Positions 46,289 to 54,607 of a stretch of 64,000 nt of DNA are shown piece by piece; positions within the stretch are counted from its first letter, which is position 1, and every line of letters starts with the position of its first letter. The position numbers were made by a program, and so were the translations under genes. The notes beneath the pieces are model-generated. The model ran no database searches, was not told the DNA's origin, and saw nothing but the letters and a program-made list of their open reading frames with translations. Source of the stretch: Taibaiella soli (GTDB lineage: Bacteria > Bacteroidota > Bacteroidia > Chitinophagales > Chitinophagaceae); the NCBI RefSeq assembly GCF_003236175.1, contig NZ_QKTW01000013.1, forward strand, positions 1-64,000. Reading direction: 5' to 3'.

Positions 46289-47590
46289 ATGAACAACACA
46301 TTAAGCCGCATTGTTGCGTTCAACAAAACCAGATTACCGAAAATGGTAGCGATAAAGTACCGGCTAATGGAGCAAAATCTGTTCCGCTTTTACAGAGGCA
46401 CCTGCCATATGTTTTACGAAGACCTCGCCGGCGATTCCAATTTTTTAAATGCACCACCAGTATGGATATCCGGAGATCTGCATCTGGAAAATTTCGGGAG
46501 CTTTACCGGAGATAATGAGCAAGTTTATTTCGACTTAAATGATTTTGACGAAGCAATTCTCGCGCCCGCAACCTGGGAATTACTCCGCGCATTGATCAGT
46601 ATTTACGTCGGTTTCAAATCCTTAAACATTGAGGATGAGAAAGCTGGAAAAATGGCGCATCTTTTCCTGCAATCATATAAAAACACATTGCTCAAAGGCA
46701 AGCCAGATTATGTAGAAGCATCAACAGCCAAGGGGATTATCTGTGAGTTCCTGACCAAGGTAAACCGTCGCAAGCAAAGGCGTATTCTTATTAAACGTAC
46801 TACGCTCAAAAAGAAAAGAGTTCAGATGCATACCGCAAATCCAAAGCATTTCAAAATAAGAAATCACCTTAAACAAAAGCTGATTAACCATATAAATGAA
46901 TGGCTAAAAACGGATGAAAAAAGCCCGTACAATTATAGCGTGGTGGATGTGGTATTTCGACTGGCAGGCACCGGCAGCGTTGGCCTGGAGCGATATGCAT
47001 TTCTGCTGAAAAGCTCCAACGACATCGGCCACAAATACATCTTACTCGATATGAAAGAAGCGGCACCTTCTTCCCTGTCGTCCTACACACCCATTAAACA
47101 GCCAACCTGGGAAAGCGAAGCAGAACGCGTGATTGCCATTCAACAAAAAATGCAAAATCGCTGTCCGGCGCTATTAAGTGTTTGTCAATTCAACGGCAAG
47201 TCTTTTATCATGCAGGAAATGCAACCGGCGAAAGACAATCTCAATTTCGGCCTGTTGCTTCGGTACAAAGACATGTGCAGCGTCATCGATACCATGGGCA
47301 TGCTTACCGCATCATCGCAACTCAGAAGCTCGGGCCAGTCGGGTTCTGCAATTACAGACGAACTGATCGATTTCGCAAAAAAAGGCGATTGGGAAGATTC
47401 CCTTTTGTACTATGCCAGACAGTATGCGCAGCAGGTAGAAAAATACTATCAGGAGTTTCTGAATGAATTGCCGGCGCTGCAAAAACAGGAAGCACTGCAT
47501 AAAAAGAAAAACCGCACCGAAGATACCAGTCCGCTGCGAGACGATATTGAAACTATCGAAAAACACGCACAGGAATTATTGGATAAATAA
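46289..47590 (+). CDS. DUF2252 family protein
   Basis: A 433-residue protein. FRFYRGTCHMFYEDL, WISGDLHLENFGSF and YFDLNDFDEAILAPATWELLR are the family hallmarks and resemble the catalytic loop (GDxHxxN) and DFD of aminoglycoside phosphotransferase-like kinases. The C-terminus is charged (HKKKNRTEDT). A kinase-like role is an inference from the motif; no substrate is known to me. It is cytoplasmic by sequence. It is transcribed toward the eCIS operon and is unrelated to it. The following 134 bp are featureless apart from CAACGG-type strings. Confidence 0.85.
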   Translation: MNNTLSRIVAFNKTRLPKMVAIKYRLMEQNLFRFYRGTCHMFYEDLAGDSNFLNAPPVWISGDLHLENFGSFTGDNEQVYFDLNDFDEAILAPATWELLRALISIYVGFKSLNIEDEKAGKMAHLFLQSYKNTLLKGKPDYVEASTAKGIICEFLTKVNRRKQRRILIKRTTLKKKRVQMHTANPKHFKIRNHLKQKLINHINEWLKTDEKSPYNYSVVDVVFRLAGTGSVGLERYAFLLKSSNDIGHKYILLDMKEAAPSSLSSYTPIKQPTWESEAERVIAIQQKMQNRCPALLSVCQFNGKSFIMQEMQPAKDNLNFGLLLRYKDMCSVIDTMGMLTASSQLRSSGQSGSAITDELIDFAKKGDWEDSLLYYARQYAQQVEKYYQEFLNELPALQKQEALHKKKNRTEDTSPLRDDIETIEKHAQELLDK

Positions 47591-47724
47591 ACATCTACGC
47601 GGAAATTATTTGAAACCAGCGTTACTACGCCGAAGAAACATCGTTGCGACGCTCCGTTCATCAGCAGCGTTCCAATTGAACAACACGCCTGACTCAAAAA
47701 GCAGAGATTAGCTTGCAACCGTTG

Positions 47725-48642
47725 TCAACTACCAACGGCCAACTGTTCCCTGTCTAGTATTTCTATATAATTCTCCTCGCCTGCAAGCGCCACATAACAT
47801 TTTCCTGACGGACCAACGGCGATGCCCTCTATAGTATCTTTGAGATCTATCGATGATTGAAGTAAAAAGCCGCCTCCATCCATTTTCCACAACTGTAAAT
47901 ACTGATCATTTACCGCTGCAAGAAAACCAACATCATTGATCGTCGCTATCGCATTGACTAAATCTACAGATTCCGGCGACTGCCAGAGCAACTTTGACGT
48001 AACAACATCATAAGACAAAATCCGCTGCACACCGGCGCCAATTAATATAGATGGGCCACAAAGTGCAAAAGCAGTAAACCCTGGCATACCGGATGGCATA
48101 CCATTCCCTTCTGCTGATGCAATGCGCGTATGATAGCCATCTACCGAAAAAACAATACAACCGTCTTTCAAAAACAAATGACTATAAGGTACATGGTCGG
48201 CGTTCTCGGCAACTGTTTTAAGCAGCATCTGATCGCTGCGACGGAATAACAACAAGCGATTGGTAACGTCTGAAAAACTGCCCGATGTCCGCAGACCTTT
48301 TGGCGGCTGGTATGAAACTGCTACTAACATCAGACCATTTTCAGCGGAATGAAAAACTTCATCAACGCGGTATTGACTATAATGTGCTTTCGTTCCTGCA
48401 GCCAGCTGCACGGTTATCTCAGACAAGTATTTTTTTTCTTTCGTAATCGTCGAGATAAAAAACAAGCCTGCATAAACGCCATCATCCCCGAAAAACAGAT
48501 TGCCTTTTGCAAAGCCTGGCACATCATAGCTTTCCACTAATGAATACCCGTTCCAGACATGCAATATGCCAATATCCGCGGATGCCCAATGGCTGTCTTT
48601 TGCGAATGCAAAACTGAAACCATATCCTTCTTCTAAAACCAT
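47725..48642 (-). CDS. Beta-propeller-like protein at the end of the eCIS operon
   Basis: A 305-residue protein without a signal peptide. It has repeated blade-like segments such as ADIGILHVWNGYSLVESYDV, GPSILIGAGVQRILSYDV, NAIATINDVGFLAAVNDQYLQLWKMD and IEGIAVGPSGKCYVALAGEENYIEI. These resemble WD40/PQQ-type propellers. The gene begins 2 bp after the stop of the 993-residue DUF4157 protein, so it is translated with it. It may be a cognate immunity, chaperone or binding partner; this is only inferred from position. The ATG at 48642 replaces a longer frame that overlaps the upstream gene. Confidence 0.65.
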   Translation of the reverse strand: MVLEEGYGFSFAFAKDSHWASADIGILHVWNGYSLVESYDVPGFAKGNLFFGDDGVYAGLFFISTITKEKKYLSEITVQLAAGTKAHYSQYRVDEVFHSAENGLMLVAVSYQPPKGLRTSGSFSDVTNRLLLFRRSDQMLLKTVAENADHVPYSHLFLKDGCIVFSVDGYHTRIASAEGNGMPSGMPGFTAFALCGPSILIGAGVQRILSYDVVTSKLLWQSPESVDLVNAIATINDVGFLAAVNDQYLQLWKMDGGGFLLQSSIDLKDTIEGIAVGPSGKCYVALAGEENYIEILDREQLAVGS

Positions 48643-48644
48643 AA

Positions 48645-51626
48645 CTAAAAAATATAAGCGCTTAAAGTTCGTACAGACCAACGCGATACATAAGCCGTTG
48701 TATGTGCGCCGTTTCTCATAAAATCAATTGCATACCAATCACCGGTGTGACCAATTATATCTACAGGGTCATTCACATTCAATTCTGCGAGCAATGCCGA
48801 AGTATCATCTGGTGCTTCATGCACATCAGCCCCATATGGATTTTCAACAGTACCGGGCGTGTTAAGTCGTTCCACAAAAATGGTATTTCTTGCTGCACCG
48901 TCTGCATGTACGTTCGCCATCTGAGGAGCACCAGGCGCAACAAAGGCACCCAGCTTCGTAAGTATTGCCAGCTCGGTAGATGCACCACCCAATGCAGCCG
49001 TAACATTGGTGCCGGCAGGAAAATGAGTACCGTTCAATATACCGTTGAGATGAGTTCTTGCGGCTGGATTATCATTTTGGCCCAGTATGCCCAGCAACGC
49101 CAACCGGAGTTTTGATTCTGCCGCGCCCGCACCGGTAAGTAACGTATTCATCAGACCTTTCGATTCAAGGAAAGGAACGTCTATATAATTGACCATCTGA
49201 TTACAAGTATGCGCACCGATGGCAGTCATGAAATCAGCCTGTTTATTTGCATCAAGCGTCATCCAGACTTGCAGCAATGCAAGCCCTACACCGAAAACCC
49301 GGCCTTCGGGTGTATGTAGTACCGCATTTATCAATTCACCGGCATCTGCATTAATATTCAGGCGATCCATCGTTTGGAACGCCCTCAGCGTATCGTTACC
49401 GACCTGTGCGATGCTGTCAAATTTCATTTCAGAAAGCAGTTCTACTGCGCTTCCTACGAGTCTGAAATGTTCCGCATCATTCATATACCGCGCAAGAACG
49501 ATCTGGTACGCTTTCTTAATCAGAACGCTGTCCCAGTCATTCGCAGCGTGTGTTACGCGACGTTCCATAGCCAATCGCGTAGCGCCCGCATCATGTGCCC
49601 ATGATTCCAGAGCCGCACGGAGCGCGCCCGTTGGCTCCGTACCGGTTTCTGTATATCGCAATTTCGTATCGGTGAGTTGCGGATCATCTTCACTGAGAAT
49701 ATCCAATGTTCCTGTACGATCAATCAACCCAACAGTGCCGAAAGAACCATTGGCACCAACGGATTGTAATCCCGGACCACCGAGCTGCTGCATAAACATC
49801 GACAAACTTGGGTGTGTATTGATAAAGTTGACAATCTCCGTTTGTGCGCCAGGCACATCTCCCGCCGTCACTGCCGATGACACACTATTAGATCCGGTAA
49901 GACAAGCATTAAACACGACTCTGTTGTGTGGCGACATGCCGCCCGTACCGTTTGCAGGATTAGCCATAAAATTTCGCACCTCACGCAGCAAACTCATCGT
50001 TGCAGGATCGTTGTGCGCAGGATCGCTGCTCGTTACACGGAGCGACTGGTCTACTTCATCTATATGTCCCGGATGGGCCGGATCTTCACGGATCGTTCCG
50101 GCCATTTCAATAATCTGTGCATTACCATGACCTGCAAACATTACCTGATCAATCAGGTTATTCCGTCCGTAGGTGCTTGCCAAAGGCCTCACCAAAGCCT
50201 GATAATCGGACAAATGTTCGAAGCCCTCAATCATCAGCGTCAGCATTTGGCGCGTATGCGCAGTGATTACTGCAGTAAGATTCGGGTCGCGATGAAAAGC
50301 ACCATTATGATCCAATGCAGAATGCAGAATCAATGTAAGTGGTTTTGATTTGGAAGTATCTCCGTAGTTATCCACCAGTTTATCCAACGCTCTTTTCTGA
50401 AAACGGTGAAAATTCCGGATGCGCCCGCGCAATGCTGTGCTGTCGTAGAACAAAGGATTTCTGCCATTTTCACGATTGAAACTGATGAATGATTCAAAAT
50501 CCTTTCCATCTGAAGCTTGAAATGTAGGCCGCTGCGAAGCATCACGATGATAACGGACCACATCGTCCACAAAACCCAACCAATGCAAATGCAGAAATTG
50601 AGTTTCATCAAGTGCATCATGCAGCACATAATCCTGGAACTCCTGGCGGAGTTTAATCATGTCATTGCCCATCGCAATAGCAGTTCGCATAGCTCTCGCA
50701 TTATTAGACATGGTAAAAGGCATATGGGAAGCCGACATTGCAGAAGCATAAGTGTGCAGCGCATCTGCATTCGCATCAGACTCCTCACTGCTCACCTGAT
50801 TGATCAGCATATCAACATACCACATGCCCGCATAACCGAAAATAGCCGCGATATCATCATTGATAAATAATAACAACCTCCGTGCCCGTTCCCGCTGATC
50901 ATCTGTGAATGCGGGATTAGTAAACCAGTCCGATTGCGACTGAACATACGCGATAAACTGTGTAACGGTTATATGCATCATCTGATCAAACGAGCGAAAA
51001 TGCACATCCGTTTCCGTTACCTGACGACTTACGGTTTCAGTTGTACTCCGCTGTTGAATAGTATGCGTCAATTCATGTGCCAATAAATGTTTGCCACTTT
51101 CTGATTGTGGTTCAAATTTTCCTGAGTTAAAATAAATATCTCTGCCCACTGCAAATGCCTGTGCATTTAAATCACGCGACATCTGAATGGCATTGTCGTC
51201 AGTGTGAATACGCACCTCATTAAAACCCGTATCAAAGCGCGATTCCATAAAGCTCTTCGTCTGATCAGGTAGCGGAGATCCATTTCCTTTTGAATTATTT
51301 ATCTGTTGCGACAAAGACGCGGCTACAGGTTCCGCTTTCCGCTGCGCAAAATTCTGCGGCTTTAATCGGACACGATCTTCGTCTTCACAAGCAGCACATT
51401 TGCGTTGCACAAAAGATGGCTCTGTCATGCGCATTACTTTATCCGCAGTTTCATCCGCTTCTTTTTCCATCGGATCATCAGCAGCGCCAACGGTCAGCTT
51501 TCGTTGAATGGATTGAAACTGCAAATCCTCTTTCGATTCATGATCGGACTTTTCTGCAGCAGGCGCAACCTTTTGCGACGCCGGCTGCGCGGCATTAACC
51601 GGGGTAACTGCTGCTTTTTCAGACAT
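48645..51626 (-). CDS. DUF4157 (eCIS core) protein with CHAT/caspase-like His-Cys pair and SH3-like end
   Basis: A 993-residue protein. Residues 40-66 carry the leader QRKLTVGAADDPMEKEADET. Cys77 and Cys80 form a CxxC (QRKCAACED). DUF4157 spans about 128-192 with H184-E185-x-x-H188. The middle has a possible peptidase region: His500 in VMFAGHGNAQ and Cys575 in VVFNACLTGSN, spaced like the dyad of CHAT/caspase-type (clan CD) peptidases. The last 50 residues resemble a bacterial SH3 domain (DPVDIIGHTGDWYAI). DUF4157 proteins are known as common cargo of extracellular contractile injection systems; a protease effector is my inference. It follows the 502-residue paralogue by 28 bp. Confidence 0.8.
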   Translation of the reverse strand: MSEKAAVTPVNAAQPASQKVAPAAEKSDHESKEDLQFQSIQRKLTVGAADDPMEKEADETADKVMRMTEPSFVQRKCAACEDEDRVRLKPQNFAQRKAEPVAASLSQQINNSKGNGSPLPDQTKSFMESRFDTGFNEVRIHTDDNAIQMSRDLNAQAFAVGRDIYFNSGKFEPQSESGKHLLAHELTHTIQQRSTTETVSRQVTETDVHFRSFDQMMHITVTQFIAYVQSQSDWFTNPAFTDDQRERARRLLLFINDDIAAIFGYAGMWYVDMLINQVSSEESDANADALHTYASAMSASHMPFTMSNNARAMRTAIAMGNDMIKLRQEFQDYVLHDALDETQFLHLHWLGFVDDVVRYHRDASQRPTFQASDGKDFESFISFNRENGRNPLFYDSTALRGRIRNFHRFQKRALDKLVDNYGDTSKSKPLTLILHSALDHNGAFHRDPNLTAVITAHTRQMLTLMIEGFEHLSDYQALVRPLASTYGRNNLIDQVMFAGHGNAQIIEMAGTIREDPAHPGHIDEVDQSLRVTSSDPAHNDPATMSLLREVRNFMANPANGTGGMSPHNRVVFNACLTGSNSVSSAVTAGDVPGAQTEIVNFINTHPSLSMFMQQLGGPGLQSVGANGSFGTVGLIDRTGTLDILSEDDPQLTDTKLRYTETGTEPTGALRAALESWAHDAGATRLAMERRVTHAANDWDSVLIKKAYQIVLARYMNDAEHFRLVGSAVELLSEMKFDSIAQVGNDTLRAFQTMDRLNINADAGELINAVLHTPEGRVFGVGLALLQVWMTLDANKQADFMTAIGAHTCNQMVNYIDVPFLESKGLMNTLLTGAGAAESKLRLALLGILGQNDNPAARTHLNGILNGTHFPAGTNVTAALGGASTELAILTKLGAFVAPGAPQMANVHADGAARNTIFVERLNTPGTVENPYGADVHEAPDDTSALLAELNVNDPVDIIGHTGDWYAIDFMRNGAHTTAYVSRWSVRTLSAYIF

Positions 51627-51654
51627 AAAAAAAATCGTTTAGCCATCCATGAAA

Positions 51655-53163
51655 TTATCGTGCAACCGGTGGTGCAGTTGTACTTCCTGTTCCGCCCGGC
51701 GTGGCACCCGTAGCACCTGTGCCAGCCTGTGGCTGAACAATCGGGTGCTGCTGCATATAAGTCAGATAATCCTGTAAAGACCTTCGGTGAAAAATATGCA
51801 CTGCGGCTCTGCCTATGGCAACTCTGTGCGCAAGGACAGTGAAATCTAATGCTGATACACTTAACGCCTGCATCGCCCATTGAAACATAGTTGATTCAGG
51901 ATTAAAGCGACCCAATCCTGTAGGAACGAGCGTATCATTTATATCTGCTATGACTTCCGGCGTAAATCTGGAACGGTTTCTACTGATGTATTGTTCTACC
52001 GTACTCTGTTCTGTATCTACCATCAGCATATCAAAATCGAACGGTGTGATGGCTCCCTGCGGATTCGTCGGATGTCTTGGTTCCTGCCAGTTAAATAACA
52101 AGTCTCTGATGATTCTCATGTTTAAAGCAAACAATTCCGCATTTACTTCTCTTAAAATGATCCTGCTTTGTTGCATGAGCATCACCGCCCCCGCAGGAGA
52201 ATCTACCGATCCGATTCCGGGAGAGCCCGTTACTAACGTTGTAGCATCAAAAAAACGAATATCCCGTATGGCCGCAGGCGTATTGGGATCATTCGCGATC
52301 ACATAACTGATGATATCGTAATAGTCATGCCGTTGCTCAACATTCTGATATTCGCCAGGCAATAAATTGTGCGTATTATATATCGTTGCCAATATAAAAG
52401 TATTGGATTGCGAGAGTCCGGCGATATAGCCGCCTACGCTCGCATCCTGCCATTCTATCCTGTCGGCCATGTACCAATCCTGTGGCTGTCGCGCATGAGA
52501 CAATCGCCACCATAATCCGGGGTCAATTTCGCGACGTTGTATTTTCCTGTTAGCGCTATTTGTCTGTTGTAACGTGTGGGTTAATTCATGAGCAAGCAAG
52601 TGTTTTCCCTCTGCCGATTCCGGCGAGTACCTGCCCTCATTAAAATAAATATTGTTGCCAATGGTAAAGGCCTGCGCGTTTAAGTCGTTGGAAAGCTGCG
52701 CAGCGTAACCACCTGTATGAATATTTACATTCGAAAAATCAGTGCCAAAACGATGTTCCATAAAACTTCTGGTAGATTCATTCATAGATCCGCCGCTACC
52801 CTTTGTTTCACTGATCCTATCCGAAACTGAATTACCGGCTGTCTGCCTGCTTTCTGCTTCTTTCTTCTGTATAAATGAACCCAAAGGCCTACGCTGCGCC
52901 ATTTCATCATCTTCACTATGGCCCGCTTTTCTTTGCACTGTATTTGATTGGTTCGCCGACAAATCAGGCATACGCATCACCGTGTCGGCCATATGGTCCG
53001 CTTCTTGCTCCAACGGATCATCAGCAGAACCAACCACGAGTTTACACTGAATCGAAAGCGAAGACAATGGTTCCTTCAACGATTCGGTATCCATTTCTGG
53101 GCCCACCGATTCCGCGGCTGCCTGGGCTTTACTTTCCGGTGCTACTAACGAATGTTCTGCCAT
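51655..53163 (-). CDS. DUF4157 (eCIS core) protein, 502 aa
   Basis: It shares the leader (IQCKLVVGSADDPLEQEADH) and a DUF4157 domain (about 135-202) with H192-E193-x-x-H196. The CxxC of its paralogues is lost: the same place reads QRKAGHSED. After residue 205 comes an alpha-rich region that I cannot assign (LWWRLSHARQPQDWYMADRIE; NAELFALNMRIIRDLLFNWQ) and a Gly/Thr/Pro-rich tail (GTGATGATPGGTGSTTAPP). It probably is injection-system cargo or an accessory, from its domain and location. It lies 20 bp after the 368-residue paralogue. Confidence 0.78.
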   Translation of the reverse strand: MAEHSLVAPESKAQAAAESVGPEMDTESLKEPLSSLSIQCKLVVGSADDPLEQEADHMADTVMRMPDLSANQSNTVQRKAGHSEDDEMAQRRPLGSFIQKKEAESRQTAGNSVSDRISETKGSGGSMNESTRSFMEHRFGTDFSNVNIHTGGYAAQLSNDLNAQAFTIGNNIYFNEGRYSPESAEGKHLLAHELTHTLQQTNSANRKIQRREIDPGLWWRLSHARQPQDWYMADRIEWQDASVGGYIAGLSQSNTFILATIYNTHNLLPGEYQNVEQRHDYYDIISYVIANDPNTPAAIRDIRFFDATTLVTGSPGIGSVDSPAGAVMLMQQSRIILREVNAELFALNMRIIRDLLFNWQEPRHPTNPQGAITPFDFDMLMVDTEQSTVEQYISRNRSRFTPEVIADINDTLVPTGLGRFNPESTMFQWAMQALSVSALDFTVLAHRVAIGRAAVHIFHRRSLQDYLTYMQQHPIVQPQAGTGATGATPGGTGSTTAPPVAR

Positions 53164-53183
53164 GCTTCATAATAGTTTAAATG

Positions 53184-54290
53184 CTAAAAAAGAAGTCCCA
53201 CCTTTGCTGTCACCAATACTTTATTCACTGGATCATAAGAGAGTGAAAAATCTGCACCAAAGCGAATTTTACTTTTCCCCTCATCTGTAATTTTCTTTAC
53301 GAGATCTACTGTTTTGGAAACATTTTCAATATCAGGTTTGTATTGTTTGTAAAATCCGATCGGATCATTGATTGCACCCGGCAAGCCACCAGCCAGATTT
53401 CCAACAGATCGTCCTCCTGCATTAAATGTATCTGCCATCTGGAAATTATACGGCAACAAAGGTGCGCCATAATGTAACCCAAGCCCATACTTACTTTCGC
53501 CAGGTGTTGCAGAAAGATTTGCGCTGAATGCGCCGGTATTAAACCCGAGGGCGAACTTATTATCGCCTGGTGTCCAGCCAAACTTAGTTGTAAAATCTTT
53601 GTACTTGAGGTTAAACGAAAGTGCATCACCATATTGATAGGACAAGCCAGCCATAAAAGTTTTGGTGTGATAATCCAAATGCACTTTGCTGGTATCAGCC
53701 TCTAATAGCAGATGAAAAATTTTGAATTGAAGATCCGGAGGTAAAAACTTAAAATCAAATTCTGGCTTCGGAGCATAAGTTTTATCACCATCTTTATCAT
53801 CACGCTGAATGCCCTGTGCAGTACCACCCTGCTGCATTGTATGTGTCAGCTCATGTGCGAGCAAATGCTGTCCCTGTGAAGATTCTGGCGCGTATTTCCC
53901 TTCGTTGAAATAAATATCGCTGCCAACTGTAAACGCATGCGCATTCAAATCTTCAGAAATTTGTGCAGCATCTGCATCTTTATGCACGCGCACATTGGAG
54001 AAGTCTGCATTCATACGCTGCTCCATAAAGTTGCGCGTCTGTTCCGGCAACTGATTACCCTCGCCCTTTGTGTGTGCAATTTTATTTGTCACCGCATCAG
54101 AAGCATGTTGTGTTTCAGCGCCTTTTTTTTGTGCAAAAGAGTTCGCCGGCTTCAACCGGATTTCCTCTTCACAGTCTTTGCATTTTCGCTGTATAAACAC
54201 CGGCGCATCCTGTCGACGCATAGAGCCAGATGCTTCATGCTGAGCCGCGCTGGCTCCTTCCGACTGACGATGAATTGATTGCGTTTTCAT
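53184..54290 (-). CDS. DUF4157 (eCIS core) protein with beta-strand-rich C-terminal part
   Basis: A 368-residue member that lacks the VGAxDDP leader but keeps the CxxC (Cys37, Cys40 in QRKCKDCEEE) and DUF4157 (about 88-154) with H146-E147-x-x-H150. Residues 200-275 consist of alternating strands (MAGLSYQYGDALSFNLKYKD, FALGFNTGAFSANLSA, YGLGLHYGAPLLP). The C-terminus ADFSLSYDPVNKVLVTAKVGLLF ends in a beta-signal-like strand. This resembles porin or pore-forming sequences. The function is inferred only. A 317-bp gap with repeats separates it from the previous paralogue. Confidence 0.78.
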   Translation of the reverse strand: MKTQSIHRQSEGASAAQHEASGSMRRQDAPVFIQRKCKDCEEEIRLKPANSFAQKKGAETQHASDAVTNKIAHTKGEGNQLPEQTRNFMEQRMNADFSNVRVHKDADAAQISEDLNAHAFTVGSDIYFNEGKYAPESSQGQHLLAHELTHTMQQGGTAQGIQRDDKDGDKTYAPKPEFDFKFLPPDLQFKIFHLLLEADTSKVHLDYHTKTFMAGLSYQYGDALSFNLKYKDFTTKFGWTPGDNKFALGFNTGAFSANLSATPGESKYGLGLHYGAPLLPYNFQMADTFNAGGRSVGNLAGGLPGAINDPIGFYKQYKPDIENVSKTVDLVKKITDEGKSKIRFGADFSLSYDPVNKVLVTAKVGLLF

Positions 54291-54607
54291 AACTCATTAT
54301 TTTACGTTTTACGTAAGACCCTTGCCAGAGTTACCCTTCGACTCCGCTCAGGATCACAAGTGGTGTATTTTTCCCATATCTCGTCGACCTAAGGAGACGT
54401 CCCGCGAAATGTGGGCCCACATTTCGCCGGATCCCTCTTTCATCGGGACAAACCCGAATAAAACATTCTACAGCAAACATAGAACGACAAGTGGATGGGT
54501 ACCTTTAACCATTGTTTATTGTCCATTTATAAAAAGTTTCTCGCAATGAAGCATAAGGAGCAAAGACGCAAAGGATTGCCCATTGACGTTTGACCATAGT
54601 CAATTGA
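54291..54607. other. Repeat-bearing gap within the eCIS cluster
   Basis: The only long gap in the cluster. It contains a CTTCGACTCCGCTCAG string, a GGAGACGTCCCGCGAAAT...GATCCCTC block related to 27738-27785, a CGCAAAG string and a short CATTGACGTTTGACCAT heptamer stretch. No terminator, gene or clear promoter is visible. The break suggests that the last four genes could be a separately acquired cargo module, or that repeats entered here later. Confidence 0.5.

Noticed and set aside
49219-50130. A 303-codon plus-strand frame opposite the 993-residue DUF4157 gene
   Set aside because: Ser/Ala/Pro-rich shadow with no domain; the minus strand is clearly the coding one.
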